A stretch of DNA of 53,325 nucleotides from Pararhodospirillum oryzae. GTDB lineage: Bacteria; Pseudomonadota; Alphaproteobacteria; Rhodospirillales; Rhodospirillaceae. Location of the stretch: the NCBI RefSeq assembly GCF_007992075.1, contig NZ_BJZO01000019.1, forward strand, positions 1 through 53,325, read 5' to 3'. Made by a program: the position numbers and the translations under genes. The notes beneath the pieces were generated by a model, which was given only the letters and a program-made list of their open reading frames with translations, did not search any database and had not been told where the DNA came from. Shown piece after piece: positions 1-8,707 of the stretch (position 1 is its first letter; the number at the start of each line of letters is the position of its first letter).

Positions 1-70
1 TCCAAGGCTTCACCCGATTGCCCTGGAAGGCGGCCCCACTTCGGTTGACACGGCTCCAGGAGGCCCGGCG

Positions 71-1801
71 ATGTCCATTTCCTCGATCATGGCGACCGCG
101 CGCAGCGGCCTGATGAGCACCCAAAGCGCGATTGCGGTGACCTCCACCAATATCGCCAACGCCGATACCGAGGGGTATTCGGCCAAGACCGCGCGTCTTG
201 CGACCACGATCGTGGGCGGTCGGGCCACCGGCGTGACCGTGGTCGGGATCTCCACCACGGTCAACGAGGCCGTGTTCGCGCAATCGGTCAAGGCCACCTC
301 GCGCGCCGCCGAGGCCGAAACCACCGCCGCCTACCTGGAAACCGTGTCGGCGTCCCTTGGATCCAGCGAGGACGGGGCCGCGCTTGAGGACGCGATGACC
401 AGCCTGATGAGCGCCCTCGACGACGCGATTGCCGCCGGCGGCGACAGCACCTCGTCGCAGTCGCTGGAAGAGGCCCTGGAAACCTGGACCGATACCCTGG
501 CCTCGGCCTCGGCCTCGGTGCAGGCGGCCCGCACCGCCGCCGACGAGGCGATCACCGACGCGGTCGAGGACATCAACGCCCTGTTGACCACGCTGGACGA
601 TCTGAACGACCAGATCGCGCGCGCCTCCGCCCAGGGCTCTTCCACCGCCGACCTGCAAGACAGCCAGCGCGTCGCGCTCGATGCCCTGGCCGGGCTGGTC
701 GACATCACCACCTTCACCACCTCCAGCGGCGAAATCCGGGTGTACACCACCGGGGGCCAGCCCCTGCTGACCTCGACCGCGCACACCCTTTCCTATACCC
801 CGGCCGGACGCCTGAGCGCCGACAGTACCTATGACGCCAGCGGCGGCGGCGCGATCGGGGGCATCGTGGTCGATGGCGCCGACGCGACCGCCAAGCTGAC
901 CGGTGGCAGCCTGGGCGCCCTGGTCGAGGCCCGCGACGAAACCCTGCCCCAGGTGCAAGCCGCCCTGGATGGCCTGGCCGTTGACGTCGCCAACGCCGTC
1001 AACGAAGCCGCCAGCACCGCCTCGCCGGTGCCCGCCCCCGCCACCTTGAGCGGGACCACAAGCGTTGATGCCTCCGCTCCCTTCAGCGGCTCGGGCACGC
1101 TTTACGTTCTCGCCGTGAACGAAGACGGGACGGTGGGCGAAAGCACGGCCCTGGACCTGTCCACCTTTTCCACCTACGGCGACCTCGTGACGGCCCTGAA
1201 TGGCGCCGCCGGCGTTTCGGCCACCTTGGACGCCAGCGGGAACCTTGTCTTGCAGGCCACCAACAGCGGCCAGGGCGTGGTGTTGAGTGGCGATACCTCG
1301 GTGGGGGCCGACGGGTTCAATCTGGCCCACGCCCTGGGGATCAACTGCCTTCTGGAAGGCGACGGCGCCGACACCATGAGCCTGAGTTCCACCCTGGAAA
1401 GCCAGGGGGTGCCCGTGACCGTCGCCGCCGCCACCACCGTGGGCGAAACCGCCCTGGTCGAAGGGGCCAGCGACGGCTTGCGGGCCGTTTGGAGCGCGCT
1501 CGATTCCCCGATCGCGTTCGATGCCGCCGGCGGCCTGCCGGCGGCCGAGCGCTCGGCCCAGGCGCGCATCGCCGCCCTGATCGACGACGTGGCCGACCGC
1601 GCCGGACACGCCACCGACGCCGCCGACCTGGCCGGCGACACCCGCGACAGCCTGGCGGCCCAGTTTTCCAATTCAAGCGGGGTCAACGCCGACGAGGAAA
1701 GCGCCAAGTTGGTGGCGCTGGAACAGTCCTACCAGGCCATGACCCAGATCGTCAGCACCGCCCAAACCATGTTCAACAGCCTGATGACGATGATGGGCTG
1801 A
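71..1801 (+). CDS. flgK: Flagellar hook-associated protein 1 (FlgK)
   Basis: FlgK joins the flagellar hook to the filament, acting outside the cell after export by the flagellar type III apparatus. The 576-residue product has the two ends typical of the family. The N-terminus (about residues 1-60) carries the rod/hook heptad region with the SNTNIANADTEGYS-type signature. The C-terminus (about 535-576) reads NADEESAKLVALEQSYQA followed by a Met-rich helix. The middle is a low-complexity Ala/Thr/Ser domain, as expected for the variable exposed part. The ATG is preceded by AGGAGG seven bases upstream. flgL follows 147 bp downstream, the usual flgKL pairing. The 70 bases upstream hold no recognisable gene end. 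Confidence 0.93.
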   Translation: MSISSIMATARSGLMSTQSAIAVTSTNIANADTEGYSAKTARLATTIVGGRATGVTVVGISTTVNEAVFAQSVKATSRAAEAETTAAYLETVSASLGSSEDGAALEDAMTSLMSALDDAIAAGGDSTSSQSLEEALETWTDTLASASASVQAARTAADEAITDAVEDINALLTTLDDLNDQIARASAQGSSTADLQDSQRVALDALAGLVDITTFTTSSGEIRVYTTGGQPLLTSTAHTLSYTPAGRLSADSTYDASGGGAIGGIVVDGADATAKLTGGSLGALVEARDETLPQVQAALDGLAVDVANAVNEAASTASPVPAPATLSGTTSVDASAPFSGSGTLYVLAVNEDGTVGESTALDLSTFSTYGDLVTALNGAAGVSATLDASGNLVLQATNSGQGVVLSGDTSVGADGFNLAHALGINCLLEGDGADTMSLSSTLESQGVPVTVAAATTVGETALVEGASDGLRAVWSALDSPIAFDAAGGLPAAERSAQARIAALIDDVADRAGHATDAADLAGDTRDSLAAQFSNSSGVNADEESAKLVALEQSYQAMTQIVSTAQTMFNSLMTMMG

Positions 1802-1825
1802 GCGGTTTTCCTGGATCGCGGGCCG

Positions 1826-1927
1826 GAGCGCATTCCGATCGAAACGAATCAGCGAATGCGCTCTAACTGTTTGATTTTTCGCATTTTCGGACCGCCGAAA
1901 CGGTGCCATTCCGGCTGAAAATGCTCT
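1826..1927. repeat. Dispersed intergenic repeat A, copy 1
   Basis: This element of about 102 bp fills most of the flgK-flgL spacer. Its ends are GAGCGCATTCCG and AAAATGCTCT. Its reverse complement aligns along its whole length with 6521-6624, sharing the blocks ACCGTTTCGG, CGAAAATGCG and GGAATGCGCTC. Internal partly palindromic blocks (GCATTC/GAATGC, CGAAAC/GTTTCG) suggest it folds as RNA. Only two copies lie in this window. Confidence 0.7.
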
Positions 1928-1948
1928 ATTATCGCGGGAGTTCCTGCC

Positions 1949-2860
1949 ATGCGTGTCGCCACCCACACCATGAACACCATGCTGCGCACCCAGGCCCTGA
2001 CGGTGCAAGGCTCCTACACGAATGCCCTGATCCAGCAGGGAACGGGCTTGAAAAGCGCCACGCTGTCGGGGCTTGACGGCGCCGCCGGCACCGTGATCAG
2101 CCTGCAAGGCGACCTGAAGGCCTCGGCCAATCTGGCGACCCGGGCCTCGGCCGCGCGCTCGCAGGTGGAAGTCGCCTACGGCGCCGTCGCCAACATCGCC
2201 GACGTGGTCGAAAAGGCCCGGGTGGCGATCACGGCCGCGATTTCCGGATCCGTCACCGACACGTCCACGCTGGCGGCCTCGGCGCAAGGCTGGCTGGAGG
2301 ACGTGGCCAGTCAGCTCAACACCGACATGGGGGGCCTGCCCGTGTTTGGTGGCACCAGCGCCGGGGGCAACCCCGTGGACCTGGAGGCGGCCGGGTACAC
2401 CCCCGTGAGCACGCCCAGCACCGCCGACACCGGCTATTACCAGGGCTCGGGCGCGGCGCGGGTGTTGATGGTCGATGGCTCGGACGGGCTGACCTATGGC
2501 GTGCAGGCCGACGACGAGGGGTTTGAAAAAACCCTGCGCGCGCTGGCGGAACTGGCGTCCATGACCACCTCGCCCCCCGACACCGAAACCCTGCAAGCCG
2601 CCTACGACCTGCTGGGCGAAGGCCTGACCCGGCTGGGCAAGGTTCAAGAAAACCTTTCGGACCAGGCCCAGACCCTGGACGGCCTGATTGACTCCCAGAC
2701 CGAGTTCCAGCTGTACGCCGAAAGCGCGCTGGAAAGCGTGCGCTCGGTCGATGTCGCCGAGGCCACCAGCCGCGCCGCCCAGCTGGAAGTGGTTCTCCAG
2801 GCGTCGTTTTCGGCCCTGTCGTCGCTCAGCCGCCTGTCCCTGGCCGAGTACCTGCGATAG
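1949..2860 (+). CDS. flgL: Flagellar hook-filament junction protein (FlgL)
   Basis: FlgL (HAP3) is the second junction protein between hook and flagellin filament. The 303-residue product begins MRVATHTMNTMLRTQALTVQ, a typical flagellin-like D0 helix. It ends with the conserved C-terminal helix (about 255-303) containing SVDVAEATSRAAQLEVVLQA, the flagellin/FlgL signature. No signal peptide is present, as expected for type III export. GGAG lies about nine bases before the ATG. It follows flgK, with repeat A between them. The last gene base is followed directly by structured repeat B. Confidence 0.92.
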   Translation: MRVATHTMNTMLRTQALTVQGSYTNALIQQGTGLKSATLSGLDGAAGTVISLQGDLKASANLATRASAARSQVEVAYGAVANIADVVEKARVAITAAISGSVTDTSTLAASAQGWLEDVASQLNTDMGGLPVFGGTSAGGNPVDLEAAGYTPVSTPSTADTGYYQGSGAARVLMVDGSDGLTYGVQADDEGFEKTLRALAELASMTTSPPDTETLQAAYDLLGEGLTRLGKVQENLSDQAQTLDGLIDSQTEFQLYAESALESVRSVDVAEATSRAAQLEVVLQASFSALSSLSRLSLAEYLR

Positions 2861-2905
2861 GGCATTCTCGATCGGTGGGACCGACGACGGGGGCCGCCCG
2901 CTTCA

Positions 2906-2990
2906 CGCTGAAACCGGCAGACCTTGCATGCCTTTGTTTGAGCCTGTTTGTCGGGGAAAAGCGGTGCTCCCTTTTTCCCGACAGCCTCTA
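2906..2990. repeat. Structured intergenic repeat B, copy 1 (probable bidirectional terminator)
   Basis: The copy aligns with 6627-6722 over GGCAGAC, GCATnCCTTT, TTTGAG, CGGGGAAAAGCGGTG and the CTCTA end. The second stem pairs GTCGGGGAAAAG with CTTTTTCCCGAC. It lies between the convergent ends of flgL and the minus-strand membrane-protein gene. The terminal CTA at 2988-2990 is the TAG stop codon of that minus-strand gene. Confidence 0.6.
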
Positions 2991-3734
2991 CTCCGCAAGG
3001 GGCGGAAACCAACCGCGCTCCGAGCCGAAGTTATAAGCGGCGATCACCGTGGTACCCACCACGACGAGAGCGCCATACACCCCGGGAAGCTCGGGAATGA
3101 AATCCAAAATCAGAAAATAATGCTCGGCAAAAAGCCGCCCCTCGGCGGCAAGGCTCAAGGCGGCTCCCGCCACGTTGGCCATGAGAACATACTTCGAGAA
3201 CAGGGACATGATCCCCGCCACGAATACAAAATGAAAAACACCAAACAGCATGAAAAATAAATTATCCAGACGCCACCCGAAATAAATATTCCCGGCATTT
3301 GCCGCAACATATAGAAACGCGACCCCCATCAGAAACGAAAAACCAATGAACTGGAAAAGTCCAGCCCGGGGCGCCGACCCGGAGAACGCCGCAAATAATA
3401 AATGAATCGAAACATAAGCTTCAGCCACAACAAGAAAAACGAAAGACCACCCACCTGACGACACCGCATATAGCGGTTGAAACATGTCAAAAGATTCCAC
3501 AAGAAAAACACTTTTATCCACAGCAAAACAAGCGAATAGAGCCGTACCGACCGCGATGAAAATATCTTTTTGCATATTTTTGCGAACGACCGGGCTTTCT
3601 GCGGCATAGCGCATGACGCTCGACAAAATCATATACGGCATAAGAATAATAACCAAGATTAACGCAATCATCATGCCCCCCTGGATCTTGAACAAGACGA
3701 CTTCGTTTGGCGATGGGCCGCGACTGAACCACAC
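2988..3734 (-). CDS. Hypothetical multi-pass membrane protein, AT-rich
   Basis: I do not recognise the family. The 248-residue product is mostly hydrophobic, with about seven predicted membrane segments (for example residues 21-40, 58-75, 90-115, 128-146, 156-178, 180-197 and 222-240) and short charged loops. It has no obvious catalytic motif. The DNA is much richer in A+T than its neighbours, with AT-ending codons and A-tracts, so recent acquisition is likely. The start could be the ATG at 3734 or the ATG at 3674 (residue 21), just before the first hydrophobic segment. The stop codon lies in repeat B. It could be a sensor's membrane domain or an orphan channel; nothing in the sequence decides. 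Confidence 0.6.
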   Translation of the reverse strand: MWFSRGPSPNEVVLFKIQGGMMIALILVIILMPYMILSSVMRYAAESPVVRKNMQKDIFIAVGTALFACFAVDKSVFLVESFDMFQPLYAVSSGGWSFVFLVVAEAYVSIHLLFAAFSGSAPRAGLFQFIGFSFLMGVAFLYVAANAGNIYFGWRLDNLFFMLFGVFHFVFVAGIMSLFSKYVLMANVAGAALSLAAEGRLFAEHYFLILDFIPELPGVYGALVVVGTTVIAAYNFGSERGWFPPLAE

Positions 3735-3771
3735 AACCCGTTGCGATACTATTCTTAATAGAGCTGCTCTT

Positions 3772-3869
3772 CAGAGTCTGCCTGCTTCACAGGAGAACAG
3801 ACAGACTCTGTACTGATTTTTTCTACTTCATCGCTCCCGGAAAAGAGAGGCGCTCTTTTCCGGGAGCGA
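3772..3869. repeat. Structured repeat B, divergent copy 2 / likely dctA terminator
   Basis: Two perfect hairpins stand in the order seen in the other B copies. The first pairs CAGAGTCTG (3772-3780) with 3802-3810. The second is a 17-bp stem (3831-3847 with 3853-3869) built around GGAAAAGAG/CTCTTTTCC with a 5-base loop. The position fits a terminator downstream of dctA on the minus strand. The remaining bases of the 3735-3977 spacer hold no gene. Confidence 0.6.
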
Positions 3870-3977
3870 CTCTCGTGTGTCGCATTCCCCTGGACCGAGA
3901 AAAATTCCTGACCAGCGCCCCCAAGGATACCGGAACAGTAGCCCGAAGGCACGAATCAAGGACACCTGCCCGAAAAA

Positions 3978-5225
3978 TCAGCCCAAGGTTGCTTTCATGC
4001 GCTCGACATCCAGTTCCTTTTCCCAGCGCGAGACCACCACGGTGGCCACCCCGTTGCCGATGAAATTGGTCAAGGCACGGGCTTCCGACATGAAGCGGTC
4101 GATGCCCAGGATCAGCGCGAGGCCGGCAACCGGCACCGAGGGCACCACGGCCAGGGTCGCGGCCAGGGTGATGAACCCGGCTCCGGTCACGCCCGACGCG
4201 CCCTTGGACGTCAGGATGGCCACGCCCAGCAAGGTCAATTCCTGGCCCAGGGTCAGATCGATATCCAGCGCCTGGGCCACGAACAAGGCGGCCATGGTCA
4301 GATAGATGTTCGTTCCGTCCAGATTAAAGGAGTACCCCGAGGGAACCACCAGGCCGACCACCGACTTGGAACACCCCAGCCGCTCCAGCTTGCCCATCAG
4401 GGGGACCAGGGCCGACTCGGACGACGACGTTCCCAGCACCGTCAGCAGCTCTTCCTTGATGTAGACGATAAAGCGGAAAATGCTGAACCCGGTCATCAGG
4501 GCGATGGCGCCCAACACCAGCACGATGAACAAAATACAGGTCAGGTAAAAACTGCCCATCAGGGTGGCCAGGGGCGCCAGGGCCCCCACCCCGTACTTGC
4601 CGATGGTGAACGCCATCGCCCCGCCGGCACCGATCGGGGCCAGTTTCATGATCACGTTCATCATCGAAAAAAAGATGTGCGAACATTCCTCGATGAAGCG
4701 GTGCACCGCCTGACCCGCCGGCCCCAGGCGCATCATCGCGTAGCCAAACAACACCGAGACCAGCAAGACCTGCAACAGATCCCCGTTGCCGGTGAAGGCA
4801 TCGGTAAAAGTCCGGGGGATGATGTGCAAAATGAAATCGGCCGTTGATTGTTCACTGGCCGCCTTGGCGTATTTGGCGACCGCCTGCGCGTCCAGCTGAG
4901 CCGGATCGGCATGGAATCCCGATCCCGGCTTGATCAGGTGCATCACCACCAGGCCGATCAGCAAGGACAAGGAGGAGACGATCTCGAAGTACAACAAGGC
5001 CTTGCCGCCCACCCGGCCGACTTTTTTCATGTCGCCGGCCCCCGCGATTCCCAACACCACCGTGCAGAAAATTACCGGGGCAATCAGCATTTTAATCAAC
5101 GAGATAAAACCGTCTCCCAGGGGTTTGAGGCTGACCCCGAGATCTGGTTGAAGATAGCCCAGAAACCCGCCGGAGAAGATGGCGAGAACAACCCAAAAGT
5201 ACAAATGACCGGTAAGGCGTCTCAT
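3978..5225 (-). CDS. dctA: C4-dicarboxylate/proton symporter DctA
   Basis: This inner-membrane transporter takes up succinate, fumarate and malate with cations. The 415-residue product is typical in length for DctA of the DAACS family and rich in membrane helices. The substrate-binding signatures are clear: GTSSSES at 265-271 (the serine-rich reentrant loop) and [14 protein letters not shown] at 295-308. The C-terminal half carries the [13 protein letters not shown] loop and the [16 protein letters not shown] motif. It is a single gene with a 321-bp upstream region and no dctB/dctD sensor pair in view. A hairpin at 3831-3869 probably ends its transcript. Confidence 0.95.
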   Translation of the reverse strand: MRRLTGHLYFWVVLAIFSGGFLGYLQPDLGVSLKPLGDGFISLIKMLIAPVIFCTVVLGIAGAGDMKKVGRVGGKALLYFEIVSSLSLLIGLVVMHLIKPGSGFHADPAQLDAQAVAKYAKAASEQSTADFILHIIPRTFTDAFTGNGDLLQVLLVSVLFGYAMMRLGPAGQAVHRFIEECSHIFFSMMNVIMKLAPIGAGGAMAFTIGKYGVGALAPLATLMGSFYLTCILFIVLVLGAIALMTGFSIFRFIVYIKEELLTVLGTSSSESALVPLMGKLERLGCSKSVVGLVVPSGYSFNLDGTNIYLTMAALFVAQALDIDLTLGQELTLLGVAILTSKGASGVTGAGFITLAATLAVVPSVPVAGLALILGIDRFMSEARALTNFIGNGVATVVVSRWEKELDVERMKATLG

Positions 5226-5546
5226 TTATGGACCTCAATGGCACGCATGCAACAAGAAGAACCGGGGCGCCATCCGGTAAAACCGGACCATGGCACCGCA
5301 AGAATCCAGCCCGTTGAGGGAGGGAGAGACGCGCATCCTGTCCGATCACAACACGGGTTTCTAGTTGCTTTCCCGTGCGGAAAGTCAGATTTTTTGCAAA
5401 TACTGCGAAATAGTGAAGCCCAGGCGAGCAAATAATCGCGTGATCCGCAATTCAGGTGGAGCCTTGCCCGCCCCTGTTGCAACGCAACATGCCAGGGCGA
5501 GACAACGCGAGACCAAAGGAGTCCGCGGCGCTCCCTCCCTCGTTCT
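5226..5546. other. dctA upstream region, no gene
   Basis: This 321-bp spacer should contain the dctA promoter and control sites. I see AT-rich patches near 5390-5420 and 5430-5445, with an imperfect inverted repeat (TTTGCAAATACTGCGAAA). No convincing sigma-54 or sigma-70 pair could be assigned on the minus strand by eye. No protein-coding reading is credible here. Confidence 0.4.
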
Positions 5547-6479
5547 TCAGTCGAAAAGCGCGGCGCCCCCCTCGTCGATGAAAGGGGCGGCAAGGTCCAG
5601 CAGCCGGTCATACACCGCGCTGGCCTGATCGCGGCTCACCCAGGCCGGACGCACCCGCCGGAACGCGCACCCCAGCGCCAGAACCCGACGCACCACGGGA
5701 ATGGTCCGCGCCGAAACCGTGTGCGGAAAGGCGAGCACGGCTTCCATCACCTCCCACGCCTCGGCGGGAGAAAGGCTCCCGATCAAGGGAGCCAGATCCT
5801 CGGCCAGGGCCTGGGCCATGCGGGGATCGCACGCCCGCCCGGGCACGGTTTGATACCCCACCAACACCTCTTCCACGAAGGCACCCGGGGCCTGCCACAG
5901 CAAGCCACGTTGGGCCGGCCCGTCCTCGCCCTTGTAACGCGCGGGAAAAAGCGTTTCCCCACACAAGGCGCGCCGGGTCACCAGGGTACTGAGCAAGAAG
6001 GGGGAATGGACCAGCGAAAGCCAGGCCATGTCCACCGGCGCGAGCCGGGGCCGCCGTTCGGCCAGGATCTGGCCGCCGGCGCCTAGCATCCGGTACCACG
6101 AGCCCACGCACCCCAGCGCCGGCTCGGCTTCCAGCACCCGCACCTGGTGTTCGATCCGGTGGGGCACACAGGTGTCGTCGGCATCGAGAAAGGCCACGTA
6201 GGGAGCCCGGGCCTGGGCAAGGGCCTTGTTGCGGGCCACGCCCGGGCCCTGGTTGCGCGCCATCCCGATCAGGGTCAGGGCAATCCCGGGATGACGCCGT
6301 TGCCAGGCGCGGACCACACCGGCCGAGTCGTCGGACGACGCATCGTCGACCACCAGGATTTCAAGCTGGGGCGCCAGGGTTTGGGCGGCCAGGGCATCCA
6401 GCGCCCGACCCACGCAGGCCGCGCCCTGGTACACCGGCACGATAACAGAAACCAGGGGAAGGGCGCCCGCCGCCGTCAT
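5547..6479 (-). CDS. Family 2 glycosyltransferase
   Basis: This is a cytoplasmic GT-A enzyme that moves a sugar from a nucleotide-sugar donor. The 310 residues begin with the family hallmark VSVIVPVYQG (about 10-19). EILVVDDASSDDS (nucleotide-binding Asp) and the metal-binding FLDADD (about 97-102) follow. RNQGPGVARNKAL between them is also typical. The C-terminal 100 residues are not diagnostic for the acceptor. It stands alone between dctA and fliN, so a role in flagellin or envelope glycosylation can only be guessed. No clear ribosome-binding site precedes the chosen ATG. Confidence 0.85.
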   Translation of the reverse strand: MTAAGALPLVSVIVPVYQGAACVGRALDALAAQTLAPQLEILVVDDASSDDSAGVVRAWQRRHPGIALTLIGMARNQGPGVARNKALAQARAPYVAFLDADDTCVPHRIEHQVRVLEAEPALGCVGSWYRMLGAGGQILAERRPRLAPVDMAWLSLVHSPFLLSTLVTRRALCGETLFPARYKGEDGPAQRGLLWQAPGAFVEEVLVGYQTVPGRACDPRMAQALAEDLAPLIGSLSPAEAWEVMEAVLAFPHTVSARTIPVVRRVLALGCAFRRVRPAWVSRDQASAVYDRLLDLAAPFIDEGGAALFD

Positions 6480-6520
6480 GGGACCCAGGTCCGGAGGCGG
6501 CGCATGCCCCGGGGCCCGCT

Positions 6521-6624
6521 AGAGCATTCCCGGCCGAAACGGGTACCGTTTCGGGGGTTCGAAAATGCGACGCTTCAAGAAGAGAGAACGCATTCACGAA
6601 TCCTTTTTAACCGGAATGCGCTCT
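6521..6624. repeat. Dispersed intergenic repeat A, copy 2
   Basis: This 104-bp element is inverted relative to copy 1 at 1826-1927, to which it aligns end to end. It starts AGAGCATTC and ends GGAATGCGCTC. It directly abuts repeat B copy 3, so the 240-bp spacer 6480-6719 is almost wholly repeat. Confidence 0.7.
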
Positions 6625-6626
6625 AA

Positions 6627-6722
6627 AGTCTGTCCGTTTCAGGTAGAAGCAGGCAGACTCCGCATCCCTTTACTTGAGTTTGCCGGGGAAAAGCGGTGTC
6701 CACTTTTCCCTGACAAACTCTA
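6627..6722. repeat. Structured repeat B, copy 3 (fliN terminator)
   Basis: This is the best-preserved B copy, with two stem-loops. The first pairs AGTCTG (6627-6632) with CAGACT. The second pairs GAGTTTG...GGGAAAAG with CTTTTCCC...CAAACTC. Its terminal CTA (6720-6722) is the TAG stop codon of the minus-strand fliN, so it lies exactly where a terminator should. Confidence 0.65.
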
Positions 6723-7004
6723 ATCGCGCGGTTTCTGGGCCACCGAGCGCACCAGTTCGGTGAAGGTCACGCCGATCTTGTCCCCATCGGTGATGATCAC
6801 CTCGCCGCGCGCGATCAGCACGTCGTTGGCATATATTTCAACCGGCTCGCTAATTTTTTGTTCCAGCTCGACCACGGCGCCACGGCCCAGCTTCAAAAGC
6901 TGGTTGACCCGCAGCACCGCCTTGCCCAGCACCACCGAGATCTCCACCGGCACGGAGTAAACCGCTTCCCGGGGAAGGCGCTTGTCGTCCTGATCGTCGG
7001 CCAT
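6720..7004 (-). CDS. fliN: Flagellar motor switch protein FliN
   Basis: FliN forms the lower part of the flagellar C-ring and takes part in switching and export. The 94 residues are one SpoA/FliN domain: VYSVPVEISVVLGKAVLRVN, LLKLGRGAVVELEQ, PVEIYANDVLIARGEV and DGDKIGVTFTEL. This is close to the length of short alphaproteobacterial FliN proteins. AGGAA lies upstream of the ATG. It stands alone here, far from fliM/fliG, as can happen where flagellar genes are scattered. It lies 71 bp beyond the stop codon of the yej operon on the same strand, so it may be read through from there or have its own promoter. Confidence 0.92.
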   Translation of the reverse strand: MADDQDDKRLPREAVYSVPVEISVVLGKAVLRVNQLLKLGRGAVVELEQKISEPVEIYANDVLIARGEVIITDGDKIGVTFTELVRSVAQKPRD

Positions 7005-7075
7005 CGCGGGTTCCTGAAGTCAAGCCAAGGGAAAAACGGGACCTTCGGACATCATGCCAGCCTTGGGTTAAATTT

Positions 7076-8707
7076 TCATCCCTTCGCGCGGGGGGATTCA
7101 TGTCCCACGCCGGGATCCAGGGCCGCCGCCAGCAGGGCCTGGGTATAGGGATGGGCCGGGTTCTCGAAGACGGTCGCCGCCGGCCCGGCTTCCACCACCT
7201 GGCCCGCCTTCATCACCATGATGTCGCATGCCAGGGCCCGCACCACCCGCAGGTCGTGGCTCACGAACACGTAGGCCAGGCCGTGACGCTCCTGCAAGGC
7301 GCGCAACAGGTCCACGATCTGGGCTTGCACCGTGACATCCAGGGCGCTGGTCGGCTCGTCGAGCACGATCAGGGCGGGCTTGAGCACCAGGGCCCGCGCG
7401 ATCGAAACCCGCTGGCGCTGCCCGCCCGAGAATTCGTGCGGGTAGCGGTCCTGGTGCGCGGGATCCAGCCCGACCTCGGCCAGAACCTGGGAAACCAGCG
7501 CGCGGCGCTCGGCCCGGGTGGAGGCCAGGCCATGAAGCGCCAGCCCCTCGCCCACGATCTCGCCGATCGACAGGCGTGGCGACAGCGACCCGAACGGGTC
7601 CTGGAACACGATCTGCATGCGCTGACGCAAGGGACGCAGGGCCCCCGCCTTCAGGCCGTCCACGCGCTGGCCCTGGAACACCACCAGCCCCTCGGCCCGC
7701 ACCAGGCGCAGCAGCGCCAGCCCCAAGGTGGTCTTGCCCGATCCGCTTTCCCCGACCACGCCCAGGGTCTCGCCGGCGCGCACCCGCACCGACACGCCAT
7801 CGACGGCACGGACCACCGCGCGCGGCCGCCCAAGAAAATCGCGCCCCAGCGGAAAATGCACGCGCAGGTCCCGGGCCTCGATCACCACCGGCGCGTCGGG
7901 ACGACGGGCGGGCGGCGTGCCCCGGGGCGTGCTGGCCAGGAGTGTTTGCGTGTAGGGATGGGCGGGCGCGGCGAACAGGGGCGCCGTCGCCCCGCTTTCA
8001 ACGATCCGCCCGTCCTTCATCACCGCGACCCGATCGGCCAGCCGGCGCACGATGCCCAGGTCATGGGTGATGAACAACAGCGCCATGCCAAAGCGCCGGC
8101 GCAGATCGTCCAGCAAGGTCAGGATCTGCGCCTGGATGGTCACGTCAAGGGCGGTGGTCGGTTCGTCGGCAATCAGCACGTCGGGTTCGTTGGCCAGCGC
8201 CATGGCGATCATCACCCGCTGGCGCTGCCCGCCCGAGAGTTCGTGCGGCAGGGCGTTCAAGCGCCCGGTCAAGTCATCCAGCCCCACCAGATGCATCAGC
8301 TCGATGACCCGCCCGCGCCGGGCCCGCCCCTCCAGCCCCTTGTGCAGGCTCAAGGTTTCGCCGATCTGGCGTTCGATCCCATGCAGCGGGTTGAGCGAGG
8401 TCATCGGCTCTTGGAAGATCATCGCCACCCGGTCGCCCCGGATCTGGCGCAGCCTTCGTTCCGACGCCTCCATCAGGTTCTCGCCCTCCAGCCACACCGC
8501 GCCACCGGGATGGCTGGCCTGGGGATAGGGCAGCAGGCGGGGAATCGACAAGGCCGTGGCTGATTTGCCCGAGCCGCTTTCGCCCACCAGAGCCAGGGTC
8601 TCCCCCCGGTCCAGGGTGAACGACACCTCGCGCACCGCGTCCACGGCCCCCGCCCCGGAGCCAAAGCGCACCGAAAGCGACTCGACCGCAAGCAGGGGCC
8701 GGCTCAT
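7076..8707 (-). CDS. yejF: Peptide ABC transporter, fused double ATPase (YejF type)
   Basis: This is the energy subunit of an oligopeptide/microcin C-type importer. The 543-residue product carries two complete ABC domains. The first (about 1-265) has GESGSGKSA, LSGGQRQRV and DEPTTALD. The second (about 280-543) has GESGSGKTT, FSGGQRQRVS and DEPTSALD. Domain fusion is characteristic of YejF/DdpD-like proteins. The ATG at 8707 overlaps the stop codon of the upstream permease gene (TGATG); a GTG one codon earlier is possible. It is the last gene of the yejBEF operon on the minus strand. Confidence 0.92.
   Translation of the reverse strand: MSRPLLAVESLSVRFGSGAGAVDAVREVSFTLDRGETLALVGESGSGKSATALSIPRLLPYPQASHPGGAVWLEGENLMEASERRLRQIRGDRVAMIFQEPMTSLNPLHGIERQIGETLSLHKGLEGRARRGRVIELMHLVGLDDLTGRLNALPHELSGGQRQRVMIAMALANEPDVLIADEPTTALDVTIQAQILTLLDDLRRRFGMALLFITHDLGIVRRLADRVAVMKDGRIVESGATAPLFAAPAHPYTQTLLASTPRGTPPARRPDAPVVIEARDLRVHFPLGRDFLGRPRAVVRAVDGVSVRVRAGETLGVVGESGSGKTTLGLALLRLVRAEGLVVFQGQRVDGLKAGALRPLRQRMQIVFQDPFGSLSPRLSIGEIVGEGLALHGLASTRAERRALVSQVLAEVGLDPAHQDRYPHEFSGGQRQRVSIARALVLKPALIVLDEPTSALDVTVQAQIVDLLRALQERHGLAYVFVSHDLRVVRALACDIMVMKAGQVVEAGPAATVFENPAHPYTQALLAAALDPGVGHESPRAKG

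Noticed and set aside
3511..3519. TTATCCACA, a perfect DnaA-box sequence
   Set aside because: Only one copy, inside a coding region of AT-rich DNA, with no further boxes or dnaA gene nearby; not evidence for an origin.
5233..5250. TGGCAC...GC resembling a sigma-54 promoter near dctA
   Set aside because: It is on the plus strand, pointing away from dctA, and the spacing between the GG and GC is wrong.
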